The notes: generated by a model from the letters alone, not told the origin. Shown: positions 23,133-31,990, numbered from the stretch's first letter. The stretch is DNA of 64,000 bases from Flavobacterium album (GCF_003096035.1 NZ_CP029186.1:509001-573000), one strand, 5' to 3'. Made by a program: numbers and translations.

Positions 23133-23534
23133 ATGAAAAACGATGTTTTCCGATACAGCGACTGCCCCATGCACCGCTCCATGGCAATATTAGGCACCAA
23201 GTGGAAGCCGATTATCATCTACGCGTTGCGGGAGCGGAAGGCTCGTTTCGGGCAGCTACACACGGCTGTGGGATCCATTTCAAAAAAAGTATTGACTACC
23301 ACCTTGCGTGAACTCGAAGCGGATGGCGTGCTGCTGCGTGAGGAATTCAGGGAATTGCCGCCACGTGTGGAATACAGCCTCACCGAAAAAGGACTTGCGC
23401 TCATACCGATCATCCTGAAACTGGCGGAGTGGGATCATATATATCATGAAGGGAGTGCAGCGCAATGCGGAAAAGATAATTTCACGCAAAGCCGAAAAGT
23501 CGCAAAGGCCCATGCTGAAAAAGATACTCTTTAA
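23133..23534 (+). CDS. HxlR family winged-helix regulator
   Basis: 133 aa. The HxlR domain runs from about residue 11 (C11-PMHRSMAILGTKWKPIII) through SISKKVLTTTLRELEADGVL and the wing PPRVEYSLTEKG to about residue 108. Cys11 is in the position used for redox or quinone sensing in some relatives (YodB/QorR type). The last about 20 residues (NFTQSRKVAKAHAEKDTL) lie outside the domain and are encoded by a CGCAAAG-type intergenic repeat, an apparent read-in extension. Probably controls the divergent ene-reductase and itself. Confidence 0.88.
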   Translation: MKNDVFRYSDCPMHRSMAILGTKWKPIIIYALRERKARFGQLHTAVGSISKKVLTTTLRELEADGVLLREEFRELPPRVEYSLTEKGLALIPIILKLAEWDHIYHEGSAAQCGKDNFTQSRKVAKAHAEKDTL

Positions 23535-23545
23535 GTCGCAAAGCT
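23470..23545 (+). repeat. CGCAAAG-type repeat overlapping the end of the HxlR gene
   Basis: TTTCACGCAAAGCCGAAAAG followed by TCGCAAAGGC and, further on, AAGTCGCAAAGC: three CGCAAAG units. The type is a common Bacteroidota intergenic repeat (recollection). It provides the last codons and stop of the upstream gene. Confidence 0.5.
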
Positions 23546-23615
23546 ATTGCTCGGCTATATTCTGTTCCCGATTTTGAATGTTAGCACATTACGGTAAAAG
23601 TATGGACAAAAAATA

Positions 23616-23640
23616 AAGCCCTAACATTATGTTAGGGCTT
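23616..23640 (-). terminator. Bidirectional terminator between HxlR and thioredoxin genes
   Basis: AAGCCCTAACA-TTA-TGTTAGGGCTT, 11-bp perfect stem, with TTTATTTTTT on the minus strand. Confidence 0.9.
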
Positions 23641-23663
23641 CAAACATCCAAAGAGGATCAATA

Positions 23664-23981
23664 TTATAGTAATGCGTCGATAGCGTTGGTGTACGTTTGC
23701 TTAGGAGCAACGCCTACCTGCCTTCCCACAACTTCTCCGTTCTGGAAAACCAATACCGTAGGAATGTTCCTTACACCATATTTAGCTGCAAATTCCTGAT
23801 TAGCATCAACGTCAACTTTGCCTACTACCGCTTTGCCTGCGTATTCGTTGCTAATCTCGTCAATGATTGGGCCTACCATACGGCACGGTCCGCACCATGC
23901 TGCCCAAAAATCTACTAATACCGGTTTATCTGATTTCAATACCAACTCATCGAAGTTAGCATCTGTTATTGCTTGTGCCAT
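23664..23981 (-). CDS. trxA: Thioredoxin
   Basis: 105 aa, complete thioredoxin fold with the active site WC30-GP-C33 in FWAAWCGPCRM, the buried Asp in VLVDFW and the cis-proline in RNIPTVLVF. No signal peptide, so it is the cytoplasmic disulfide reductant, reduced by thioredoxin reductase. It is monocistronic: it ends in a strong terminator and has its own -7 box TAAATTTG (24020-24013). Confidence 0.95.
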   Translation of the reverse strand: MAQAITDANFDELVLKSDKPVLVDFWAAWCGPCRMVGPIIDEISNEYAGKAVVGKVDVDANQEFAAKYGVRNIPTVLVFQNGEVVGRQVGVAPKQTYTNAIDALL

Positions 23982-24012
23982 ATTATTTTGTACTTAGAGT
24001 GATTTATACGTA

Positions 24013-24020
24013 CAAATTTA
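24013..24020 (-). promoter_or_regulatory. TAnnTTTG -7 box for thioredoxin
   Basis: TAAATTTG on the minus strand, 31 bp before the start codon. No TTG at ideal spacing. Confidence 0.45.
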
Positions 24021-24096
24021 CGCAATTATACGTCAAAGATGTGTTAAACAATATTGGATTTAGCTATAGTAATATAGGCTAAATTTATTAGGAAAT

Positions 24097-27000
24097 TTAA
24101 TTCAGCCTAAATTGTAACTGCAGCTTATCCAGTTCCTGTAACAGCTCATTTGATATCTTCACCTTTAGCTTCCTGCTCGGCATGGTCAGTTTTGTAACTA
24201 CCTGTATTTCCTCAACATCCGTCTCGATCACTGCATTGATTTCCGGGTCGTCAAACTCTCCCGCATTTCCGTCATCGGCACCCTCTGTAACAACGGCTGC
24301 CGTAGCGGCTATCTCTACTTTCTTCTTAACTTTTTCCAGTTCCATGACTTCAAAGGTCACCATATTGTCGCCTGAATTTTGCCGGAATATCTGGTTGAGC
24401 GTTTCAATGAGCTGTTCCTGCAGTTCGAGCACATTGAACTGGATGATGAGCTTTTTGGCAAATGATGTAAGTACATCCTGAAGGTACTGTATCGCGATGA
24501 ATTGCAGCCTTGGCTCCCCCTTCTTGCCTTCCTGGTTCACCCAGCCTTCTTTTACCAAAACGCGTATATAGGTAAAGTTATTCCCTATAAGGAAATGCCT
24601 GAACTTTAGGTACTCCTCACCGTATATCCTGAACTCGTAGTTCTCGTCATACCCTTCCAGTACGAATGACGCCCAGCCTTTGCCGTTCTTGGCTACTTTA
24701 TGCTGCACATTCGATATGATGCCTCCAAAGCTTAGGTTCTTGCCCACATGCTGCTCCAGGCTTTTCAGCGCGTCCAGCCTTGTGTTGCAGAAGTATTTCA
24801 TCTCAAATTTATAATCATCCAGCGGATGGCCGGAAATGTAGATGCCTACTACTTCTTTTTCTTTGGCCAACTTTTCCATGGTACTCCACTCTTCGCATGG
24901 CGGCACTACCGGCTCAGGTATCTGCACTTCGCTGGCTTCACCAAAAAGGCTCACCTGCGAGGAGTTTTCGTTCTCCTGGAATTTCGAGCCATAACGCATT
25001 GCCTTCTCAAGGAAGGAAATATTCTCGCTGGCATCCATATAAAAGTACTGTGCCCTGTGGGTATTGATAAAGCAGTCGAAACCACCCGCGAGCGCGAGGT
25101 TCTCAAAGGCCTTTTTGTTGGCTGCACGCAGGTCGATGCGTTTTGCAAGGTCGAATATCGATTTGTATTTACCGTTCTTACGGTTCTCTACTATAGTCTC
25201 AACCGCACCGGAGCCAACGCCTTTGATGGCGCCCATCCCGAAACGCACAGCATTCTGGTCGTTTACGGTAAACTTATAAAAGGACTCGTTCACGTCCGGG
25301 CCCAGAACCTGCAGCCCCATACGCTTACATTCTTCCATAAAGAAGGACACCTGCTTGATGTCGTTCATGTTGTTGGAAAGCACCGCCGCCATATATTCGG
25401 CCGGGTAATGTGCTTTCAGGTAGGCCGTCTGGTACGCAATCCACGCATAGCAGGTGGAGTGCGACTTGTTGAAGGCGTAACTTGCAAAAGCTTCCCAGTC
25501 TTTCCATATCTTTTCGAGTATGGCAGGATCGTGGCCTTTTTCAGCAGCCTTATCTATGAACTTCGGCTTCATTTTATCAAGAACGTCCTTCTGCTTTTTA
25601 CCCATTGCCTTTCGCAGTACGTCGGCCTCGCCTTTGGTAAATCCGGCCAGCTTCTGGGAGAGGAGCATCACCTGTTCCTGGTAAACGGTAATGCCATAGG
25701 TCTCTTTCAGGTATTCCTCGCAGGCATCAAGGTCGTATTTTATCTCTTCCTCGCCATTTTTCCTGCGGACGAAGCTCGGGATATATTCCAAAGGCCCCGG
25801 GCGATACAGTGCATTCATGGCAATAAGGTCGCCAAACACGGTAGGCTTCAGGTCCTTCATGTATTTTTGCATCCCGGGCGATTCGTACTGGAATATCCCT
25901 ACCGTTTCCCCACGCTGGAAGAGCTCGTAGGTTTTCACATCGTCTATCGGGAAGGTATCCGGGTCAAGCTCGATGCCAGTACGGTATTTTACGAGCTTCG
26001 CAGTATCTTTTATCAGGGTAAGCGTTTTCAGCCCAAGGAAGTCCATCTTCAGCAAACCTGCGCTTTCCACCACCGAGTTGTCGAACTGCGTTACATACAG
26101 GTCGGAATCCTTTGCTACCGAAACCGGAACGAAATTGGTAATATCATCCGGGGTAATGATCACTCCACAGGCGTGGATACCCGTATTACGCAGCGACCCT
26201 TCGAGCACTTTGGCCTGCTGTATGGTCTCGGCACTCAGGTCGCCCGCTGTGGCCATCGCTATCAGTTCCTGTACCCGGTCGTACTCATCAGAGCGCAACG
26301 CCGACTTGAGTGCCGCGGGGTCGAGGTTGAATATCTTGTCGAGTTTCAGGTTCGGTATCAGCTTGGCGATCTTGTCGGCCTCAAAGAGCGGGAGGTCGAG
26401 CACACGGGCAGTATCACGTATGGATGATTTCGCCGCCATCGTACCGTAGGTAATGATCTGTGCTACCTGATTCGCGCCGTATTTGTTGATTACGTAATCC
26501 ATAACGCGGCTGCGGCCCTCGTCATCAAAGTCGATATCAATATCGGGCATCGATACACGGTCCGGGTTAAGGAAACGCTCAAAAAGAAGGTCATACTTAA
26601 TCGGGTCGATATTGGTAATCCCAAGGCAATAAGCCACCGCCGATCCCGCCGCCGATCCCCTGCCGGGACCTACAGAAACCCCCAGGTTGCGGGCTTCGGC
26701 AATGAAATCCTGTACGATAAGGAAGTAGCCGGGGTATCCGGTATTCTCAATGGTCTTTAATTCGAAATCAAGACGCTCCCGTATGTCTTCGGTAATCTCG
26801 CCATAGCGCCTCTCAGCACCTTTATAAGTAAGGTAGGCCAGGTATTTGTTCTCTCCGCGCTTGCCGCCGTCGGCTTCATCTTCAGGCACCAGAAATTCTT
26901 CGGGAATATCGAATTTAGGGAGGAGCACATCGCGGTAAAGTGAATAGGCCTCTATCTTATCTACGATCTCCTGAACGTTGATTATGGCTTCGGGAATATT

Positions 27001-28608
27001 GGAGAAGAGCTTTTTCATTTCTTCGCCCGACTTGAAATAGTACTCGTTGTTCGGTAGCCCGTAACGGAAACCACGGCCACGGCCTATCGGGGTGGCCTGC
27101 TTCTCGCCGTCTTTCACACATAACAAAATATCATGCGCGTGGGAATCTTCCTTGTTTACATAATAGGTATTATTGGTAGCAACGAGTTTTACATTATTCT
27201 TTCTGGCCAGCGCTATCAGCGTTTGGTTCACGCGGTTCTCATCTTCCTGCCCGTGGTTCATGATCTCTACATAAAGATCATCGCCAAAGGCTTCCTTCCA
27301 CCATAGCAATGCTTCTTCGGCCTGGTTCTCCCCCATGTTAAGTACCTTGTTGGGCACCTCTCCATACAGGTTTCCTGTAAGGACTATGATATCCTCCTTA
27401 TACTTAAGGATAACATTCCTGTCTATCCTGGGCACGTAGTAAAACCCGTCGGTATACGCTACCGACGACATCTTAGCAAGGTTATGGTATCCCTTTTTAT
27501 TTTTTGCCAAAAGCACGATCTGGTAGCCGTTGTCTTTGCGGGTCTTGTCTTTATGGTCATCGCACACAAAGAACTCAACACCTACTATCGGCTTGATGAT
27601 TACCTCTGTTGGCTCTTCACCATTCTCTACCGCGGCTTTGTTCTTTGCTTCGGCAGCTTTGTTATGATTGAACACATTGCTCACAAAATGGAACGCGCCC
27701 ATCATGTTGGCATGGTCGGTCATGGCGACGGCCGGCATTTTATGCTTTGCAGCGGCCTTTACGAGGTCGGGAACCGCAATGGTGCTTTGCAGCACCGAGA
27801 ACTGCGTATGGTTGTGCAGGTGCACGAAGTCGACATCTTTAAGATCCTGCTTAACGGCAGGTGTATTTGACTGTGTTATTTCAGCTGACTTCAGTTTTTC
27901 AAGACGGAGCCTTACTTCTTCTGAAGCCTTCTTTAAATTGATATGCTTAAGCCCTATCAGCTGTATAGGCTGCGGGTTTTTTTCGCGGAACTCGTGAAAG
28001 TAGGTTGGGTGAACATCCAGCTCTTCCTGCCTGAAAGTTTCCCTTTTAAGAAGTTCCAGGAAACAGCGTGTGGTAGCCTCAACGTCGGCAGTAGCATTGT
28101 GCGCTTCGGCAAAAGGCTCTCCGAAAAGGTACTCGTGCAGCTCTGTAAGCGTAGGGAGCTTGAACTTACCGCCACGCCCGCCGGGCAGCTTCAGCATTTC
28201 GGCAGTGACCTCTGTACAGGTATCCAGCACTTTCATTGCCGTGAGGCCGCAATCCATAGAATGGCGGTGGAATTCGCAGCCCATAATGTTTACGTCGAAA
28301 CCTACATTCTGGCCTACGATGAACTTAGAGCGTGAAAGCGCAGCATTGAATTTTTCCAGCACTTCCTTCAGGCTATGGCCCTGCTCCTGCGCCAGCTCTG
28401 TAGAGATCCCGTGGATGCGCTCGGCATCATAGGGTATATTGAAGCCCTCGGGCTTTATTATATAATCCTGGTTCTCTATAAGCGCACCCATATCGTCGTG
28501 CAGCTGCCACGCTATCTGTATGCAGCGGGGCCAGTTGTCGGTATCGGTAATCGGGGCATCCCAGCGTTTGGGCAATCCGGTGGTTTCAGTGTCAAATATC
28601 AGGTACAT
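24097..28608 (-). CDS. dnaE: DNA polymerase III alpha subunit with fused proofreading exonuclease
   Basis: 1503 aa replicative polymerase, about 340 residues longer than E. coli DnaE because of an N-terminal DnaQ-like DEDDh exonuclease (about 1-200). Exonuclease motifs: D6 and E8 in FDTETTG, the VGQNVGFDVNIM segment and AHNATADVEAT. The PHP domain begins near residue 262 (FVHLHNHTQFSVLQ). Polymerase aspartates are D689 and D691 in PDIDIDFDDEGR, preceded by the SVGPGRGSAAGS loop; helix-hairpin-helix and OB regions follow (IKGVGSGAVE; LSFGGIISNVQHKV). The fused layout, known from Bacteroidota, joins polymerisation and 3'-5' editing in one chain. Confidence 0.95.
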   Translation of the reverse strand: MYLIFDTETTGLPKRWDAPITDTDNWPRCIQIAWQLHDDMGALIENQDYIIKPEGFNIPYDAERIHGISTELAQEQGHSLKEVLEKFNAALSRSKFIVGQNVGFDVNIMGCEFHRHSMDCGLTAMKVLDTCTEVTAEMLKLPGGRGGKFKLPTLTELHEYLFGEPFAEAHNATADVEATTRCFLELLKRETFRQEELDVHPTYFHEFREKNPQPIQLIGLKHINLKKASEEVRLRLEKLKSAEITQSNTPAVKQDLKDVDFVHLHNHTQFSVLQSTIAVPDLVKAAAKHKMPAVAMTDHANMMGAFHFVSNVFNHNKAAEAKNKAAVENGEEPTEVIIKPIVGVEFFVCDDHKDKTRKDNGYQIVLLAKNKKGYHNLAKMSSVAYTDGFYYVPRIDRNVILKYKEDIIVLTGNLYGEVPNKVLNMGENQAEEALLWWKEAFGDDLYVEIMNHGQEDENRVNQTLIALARKNNVKLVATNNTYYVNKEDSHAHDILLCVKDGEKQATPIGRGRGFRYGLPNNEYYFKSGEEMKKLFSNIPEAIINVQEIVDKIEAYSLYRDVLLPKFDIPEEFLVPEDEADGGKRGENKYLAYLTYKGAERRYGEITEDIRERLDFELKTIENTGYPGYFLIVQDFIAEARNLGVSVGPGRGSAAGSAVAYCLGITNIDPIKYDLLFERFLNPDRVSMPDIDIDFDDEGRSRVMDYVINKYGANQVAQIITYGTMAAKSSIRDTARVLDLPLFEADKIAKLIPNLKLDKIFNLDPAALKSALRSDEYDRVQELIAMATAGDLSAETIQQAKVLEGSLRNTGIHACGVIITPDDITNFVPVSVAKDSDLYVTQFDNSVVESAGLLKMDFLGLKTLTLIKDTAKLVKYRTGIELDPDTFPIDDVKTYELFQRGETVGIFQYESPGMQKYMKDLKPTVFGDLIAMNALYRPGPLEYIPSFVRRKNGEEEIKYDLDACEEYLKETYGITVYQEQVMLLSQKLAGFTKGEADVLRKAMGKKQKDVLDKMKPKFIDKAAEKGHDPAILEKIWKDWEAFASYAFNKSHSTCYAWIAYQTAYLKAHYPAEYMAAVLSNNMNDIKQVSFFMEECKRMGLQVLGPDVNESFYKFTVNDQNAVRFGMGAIKGVGSGAVETIVENRKNGKYKSIFDLAKRIDLRAANKKAFENLALAGGFDCFINTHRAQYFYMDASENISFLEKAMRYGSKFQENENSSQVSLFGEASEVQIPEPVVPPCEEWSTMEKLAKEKEVVGIYISGHPLDDYKFEMKYFCNTRLDALKSLEQHVGKNLSFGGIISNVQHKVAKNGKGWASFVLEGYDENYEFRIYGEEYLKFRHFLIGNNFTYIRVLVKEGWVNQEGKKGEPRLQFIAIQYLQDVLTSFAKKLIIQFNVLELQEQLIETLNQIFRQNSGDNMVTFEVMELEKVKKKVEIAATAAVVTEGADDGNAGEFDDPEINAVIETDVEEIQVVTKLTMPSRKLKVKISNELLQELDKLQLQFRLN

Positions 28609-28706
28609 AACCGGGTATGGGTTTGGAAGTTAAAAAGAATGCGCTCGATGGCAGACTTTTCAAAAATACATCATTTAGCGGGAATAGGAAAATCGAATTA
28701 TCAACA

Positions 28707-28794
28707 GGCCTCGCCCCAAACCTTCTTCAAAGAAGGGGAGCACCCAGATGTGCTAAAGGCCAACTGTCAGGCTGAGTGAAGCTGCCCCTCCTCC
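28707..28794 (+). repeat. Degenerate relative of the 45-nt palindromic element
   Basis: GGCCTCGCCCCAAACCTTCT followed by TCAAAGAAGGGGAGCA (28707-28742), then about 30 bp later the inverted tail GAGTGAAGCTGCCCCTCCTC (28774-28793). It shares the GGCCTC start, the CCTTCTTC/GAAGGGG hairpin and the AGCTTCACTC tail with the copies at 5841 and 19813. It lies upstream of dnaE. Confidence 0.6.
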
Positions 28795-28811
28795 GGCGTA
28801 AGGCAAAACAA

Positions 28812-28837
28812 AAAAACCACCCCGAAGGATGGTTTTT
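28812..28837 (-). terminator. Terminator of the RRM protein gene
   Basis: AAAACCACCC-CGAA-GGATGGTTTT, nine of ten pairs, then TTT on the minus strand. Confidence 0.75.
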
Positions 28838-28858
28838 GTATATGCTTTATACTAATGA

Positions 28859-29239
28859 CTAGTAGCTGCCTCCGCGGTTGTATCCGCCACGGTCTCCGCC
28901 GCCACGGTTATATCCGCCGCCGCCGCCACGGTTATTGTCCCTGTTGAAACCACCGCCGCCTGGACGGTTGTTGTTAAAGCTCCTTCTCTCACCTTCCGGT
29001 CTTGGCTCTGATTTGTTAACCACGATTGCCCTTCCGGATACGGTTGCACCATTCAGCTCATCAATAGCTTTTTGGGCTTCTTCTTCGTTTGGCATCTCAA
29101 CGAAGCCAAAACCTTTACTCCTGCCGGTAAATTTATCTGTAATGATCTTTACAGAATCTACCGATCCATAAGCCTCAAAAGACTCTCTTAAATCTGCCTC
29201 CTCAATGCTGAATGGAAGGCTTCCAACGAATATGTTCAT
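28859..29239 (-). CDS. RRM RNA-binding protein with Gly/Asn/Arg-rich tail
   Basis: 126 aa. One RNA recognition motif spans residues about 1-80, with RNP2 as IFVGSL (3-8) and RNP1 as KGFGFVEM (about 42-49). The tail from about 85 is a low-complexity GGGGGYNRGGGDR-type region, as in plant glycine-rich and cyanobacterial cold-shock RNA-binding proteins. It probably acts as a single-stranded RNA chaperone. The long AT-rich 5' leader (about 45 nt) after the -7 box TATATTTG is a possible site of autoregulation, which is inference. Confidence 0.9.
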   Translation of the reverse strand: MNIFVGSLPFSIEEADLRESFEAYGSVDSVKIITDKFTGRSKGFGFVEMPNEEEAQKAIDELNGATVSGRAIVVNKSEPRPEGERRSFNNNRPGGGGFNRDNNRGGGGGYNRGGGDRGGYNRGGSY

Positions 29240-29284
29240 AAAAAATTAATTAATTTATTTTATTTTGCGGCTTTGTACCGTTTA

Positions 29285-29292
29285 CAAATATA
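29285..29292 (-). promoter_or_regulatory. TAnnTTTG -7 box for the RRM gene
   Basis: TATATTTG on the minus strand, 45 bp before the ATG at 29239. No TTG well placed upstream. Confidence 0.5.
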
Positions 29293-29369
29293 ACCTTATT
29301 TCGTTATAAATAACCGTATTATTTTTTTTTAATAAAATTTTAATATAACGATTAACGGCAAATGTATGT

Positions 29370-29843
29370 TTAAGGAGCCGCAGTAATGGGAACCCTGAAG
29401 AATACGCCCTGCTGGAAATTCACTACATTACCATCCTCATCTTCTGCATTAAAGTAGAATTTTCCTGTAACATACCCGGCAGCCACATTGGTTTCCCTTG
29501 GATCTGCACTTATAGTTATCTGCCCGTCGCCAATGCCTGCACCTGCAGTATAAGACATATCAATATCATCTACAAATAAGGTATAAGAAGCCTTGCTTGT
29601 ATTACCCACCCCGAACGTATACACACCCGGATCTATACTCTGCGTTTTCAGCGTTATGGTCTCAAACCCATTCGTCGCAGATACAGTAAGGGAATTATCT
29701 GTTCCCTTAACAGCTGTAAACTCGGTAGCTTTCCATAACTCATTATCTTTAAGTCCCTGCACGGCGGGATTGTTAAATTTCACGTCTTCTTCACATGAGG
29801 TTAAAACAGCCAGCAGCACTATAAGCGATAAAATCTTTTTCAT
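29370..29843 (-). CDS. Lipoprotein, DUF6252-like
   Basis: 157 aa. Signal peptide with lipobox LAVLTSC (Cys17). The mature protein is a beta-rich domain (LWKATEFTAVKGTDNSLTV ... TGKFYFNAEDEDGN) resembling the DUF6252 group of small Bacteroidota lipoproteins. Family membership is by impression and function is unknown. A -7 box TATTTTTG (29891-29884) with TTG 24 bp further upstream could drive it. Confidence 0.7.
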   Translation of the reverse strand: MKKILSLIVLLAVLTSCEEDVKFNNPAVQGLKDNELWKATEFTAVKGTDNSLTVSATNGFETITLKTQSIDPGVYTFGVGNTSKASYTLFVDDIDMSYTAGAGIGDGQITISADPRETNVAAGYVTGKFYFNAEDEDGNVVNFQQGVFFRVPITAAP

Positions 29844-29883
29844 TATTAAATAGTTAGAAGGGGTAACTCAAATTTTACAACGA

Positions 29884-29918
29884 CAAAAATAGTTTTTTAT
29901 AGAATATATCCTAATCAA
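29884..29918 (-). promoter_or_regulatory. Promoter of the DUF6252-like gene
   Basis: Minus strand: TTG (29918-29916), a 24-bp spacer (slightly long) and TATTTTTG (29891-29884). Confidence 0.4.
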
Positions 29919-30017
29919 AATGGAAGAAATCATAATAATTTTTTAATATTTTTAAATCCACACCTCGCAAATATTCAAAAAAACAGGTATATATAGTATT
30001 TGAAGACTAAAGTTTAT

Positions 30018-30025
30018 TATCTTTG
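30018..30025 (+). promoter_or_regulatory. TAnnTTTG -7 box for rpsP-rimM
   Basis: TATCTTTG, 48 bp before the rpsP start. A TTG lies 15 bp upstream (30000-30002). Confidence 0.5.
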
Positions 30026-30073
30026 CGCCCTTATTAACGGAGGTCGGGTACCTCAAAATTTAATCTAAAGATT

Positions 30074-30625
30074 ATGCCTGTAAAAATCAGACTACAAAGA
30101 CACGGTAAAAAAGGTAAACCATTTTACTGGGTAGTAGCAGCGGACAGCCGCTCTAAAAGGGACGGTAAATTCCTTGAAAAACTAGGAACTTACAATCCAA
30201 ACACCAACCCTGCAACTATTGAGCTTAACCTTGACACCACTGTAGAGTGGCTATGGAACGGTGCACAGCCAACGGATACTGCAAGGGCAATCCTTTCTTA
30301 TAAAGGAGCACTATTGAAGCACCACCTTGAGGGAGGCGTTCGCAAAGGCGCGCTTACCCAGGAGCAGGCTGACGAGAAACTAGCAAAATGGCTTGATGAG
30401 AAATCAGGAAAAGTTGATGCTAAAAAAGACGGACTTTCTAAAGCTGACGCTGATGCTAAGGCAAAAGCGCTTGCTGCTGAGAAAAAAGTAAATGAAGAGC
30501 GTATCGCTGCAGCTAAACAAGCTGAGGCAGATGCAGCAAAAGCAAACGAGCCTGTAGCAGAAGAAGCTGAGGAAACTGCTGCTGAAGCATCTTCAGAAGG
30601 AAACACAGAAGAAACCCAGGCTTAA
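30074..30625 (+). CDS. rpsP: 30S ribosomal protein S16 with extended tail
   Basis: 183 aa. Residues 1 to about 80 are standard S16 (MPVKIRLQRHGKKGKPFYWV ... LGTYNPNT ... WLWNGAQPTDTARAILSYKG), a 30S protein essential for assembly. The remaining about 100 residues are a Lys/Ala/Glu-rich, probably disordered extension (ADADAKAKALAAEKK ... EEAEETAAEASSEG). Long S16 tails are common in Bacteroidota. rimM follows 13 bp downstream, the usual rpsP-rimM order, but trmD and rplS are not here. Confidence 0.95.
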   Translation: MPVKIRLQRHGKKGKPFYWVVAADSRSKRDGKFLEKLGTYNPNTNPATIELNLDTTVEWLWNGAQPTDTARAILSYKGALLKHHLEGGVRKGALTQEQADEKLAKWLDEKSGKVDAKKDGLSKADADAKAKALAAEKKVNEERIAAAKQAEADAAKANEPVAEEAEETAAEASSEGNTEETQA

Positions 30626-30638
30626 TTTTACCGGCGCA

Positions 30639-31169
30639 ATGCGTAAAGAAGATTGTTTCTATTTAGGCAAGATCGCCAAAAAATTCAGTTACAAGGGAGA
30701 AGTGCTGGCCTGGCTGGACACGGACGACCCGGGTCTCTATCAAAATATGGAATCAGTGTTCGTTGAATTCAACGGACACCTGGTTCCATTTTTTATTGAA
30801 AGCAGCTCGCTGCACAAAAATGATTTCCTCCGCATCCGTTTTGAGGACATCACCAATGAAGATGAAGCCGACAAAATTATGGGCTGCGCGATATACTTAC
30901 CGCTATCCATGCTGCCGAAACTGGAAGGCAACAAATTCTATTTCCACGAGATCATAGGCTTTACTGCCGAAGACCAAAGGCTTGGCGATATCGGCACTAT
31001 AGTTGGCGTGAACGACACTTCATCACAAGCACTTTTTGAAATCAAAAAAGGCGACATCGAAATACTTGTCCCGATGATCGACCACTTCATAGTGAAAGTC
31101 GACAGGGAAAACAAAAAGATCATCCTTGACACCCCGGAAGGGCTGGTGGACTTGTACCTTAATAGTTAA
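30639..31169 (+). CDS. rimM: Ribosome maturation factor RimM
   Basis: 176 aa, normal length. RimM binds S19 and the 30S head and promotes 16S maturation. The N-terminal barrel opens with CFYLGKIAKKFSYKGEVLAW, and the PRC-barrel part contains KFYFHEIIGFTAEDQRLGDIGT and EILVPMIDHFIVKVDREN. Cotranscribed with rpsP. The operon ends in a heptamer-type long inverted repeat. Confidence 0.94.
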   Translation: MRKEDCFYLGKIAKKFSYKGEVLAWLDTDDPGLYQNMESVFVEFNGHLVPFFIESSSLHKNDFLRIRFEDITNEDEADKIMGCAIYLPLSMLPKLEGNKFYFHEIIGFTAEDQRLGDIGTIVGVNDTSSQALFEIKKGDIEILVPMIDHFIVKVDRENKKIILDTPEGLVDLYLNS

Positions 31170-31177
31170 TAGTTTTT

Positions 31178-31265
31178 GTCGGAAGTCCGAAGTCTGAGGT
31201 CGGATGTAAAATACCGGCTTCATACTAGTAATACTGCATCGGACTTCAGACCTCCGACTTCGAAC
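31178..31265 (+). repeat. Long imperfect inverted repeat built from heptamers
   Basis: The left arm 31178-31206 consists of TCGGAAG TCCGAAG TCTGAGG TCGGATG. The right arm 31237-31265 is a near-complement with about six mismatches. The loop is about 30 nt. Same family as 52261-52397, located between rimM and trmN6. Confidence 0.8.
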
Positions 31266-31282
31266 TTTTAATAAACAAAAAA

Positions 31283-31990
31283 ATGTTCTCCTTCAAGCAA
31301 TTCAACATACAGCAGGACAAGTGCGCCATGAAAGTGGGCACTGATGGCGTATTGCTTGGCGCGTGGGCTCCGCTGGATCACAACCCCTACTCTATCCTTG
31401 ATATTGGCGCGGGCACAGGGCTTATTGCCCTTATGCTGGCACAGCGCAGCAATGCCGAACAGATAGACGCGCTTGAAATTGACGATGATGCTTATGAGCA
31501 GGCTGTAGATAACTTTGAAAGCTCTCCTTGGGGCGACAGGCTGTTTTGCTATCATGCCGGCCTGGACGAATTTATGGAAGAGCCGGAAGACGAGTACGAC
31601 CTCATAGTCTCAAACCCTCCTTTTTATACCGAAGACTATACCAGCGGCAATGAACAACGCGATACGGCACGGTTTGCATCCTCACTCCCTTTTGAAGACC
31701 TGGTCGAAGCTGCCTCTTTATTATTATCGGATAACGGTGTTTTTGCAGTGATCCTCCCTTTTAAGGAAGAGGAAAAGTTTTTGGCGCTGGCCAAAGAGAA
31801 TGGATTGTATCCGGTAAAGATTACCCACGTAAAAGGAACGCCAACCACCGAAACCAAACGCACCCTGATGGCCTTTTCGAGGCAGGAAAATACACCTCCT
31901 GATATTGATGAGCTCGTTATTGAGACCGAACGCCATAAATACACCCCCGCGTATATTGCTCTTACTCAGGATTTTTACTTAAAAATGTAA
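31283..31990 (+). CDS. trmN6: tRNA1(Val) (adenine(37)-N6)-methyltransferase
   Basis: 235 aa class I SAM methyltransferase of the TrmN6/YfiC type, which makes m6A37 in tRNA-Val1. The opening FKQFNIQQDKCAMKVGTDGV and the glycine motif ILDIGAGTGLIALMLAQRS bind SAM; the N6-adenine motif is NPPF in LIVSNPPFYTED. The frame is full length. It follows rimM across the heptamer palindrome; both act on translation, but a separate transcript is likely. Confidence 0.9.
   Translation: MFSFKQFNIQQDKCAMKVGTDGVLLGAWAPLDHNPYSILDIGAGTGLIALMLAQRSNAEQIDALEIDDDAYEQAVDNFESSPWGDRLFCYHAGLDEFMEEPEDEYDLIVSNPPFYTEDYTSGNEQRDTARFASSLPFEDLVEAASLLLSDNGVFAVILPFKEEEKFLALAKENGLYPVKITHVKGTPTTETKRTLMAFSRQENTPPDIDELVIETERHKYTPAYIALTQDFYLKM

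Noticed and set aside
24748..26427. A 559-codon open frame on the plus strand opposite dnaE
   Set aside because: It lies wholly antisense to a strongly conserved dnaE region, has no recognisable domains, and its composition is what one expects from reading the complement of GC3-biased codons.
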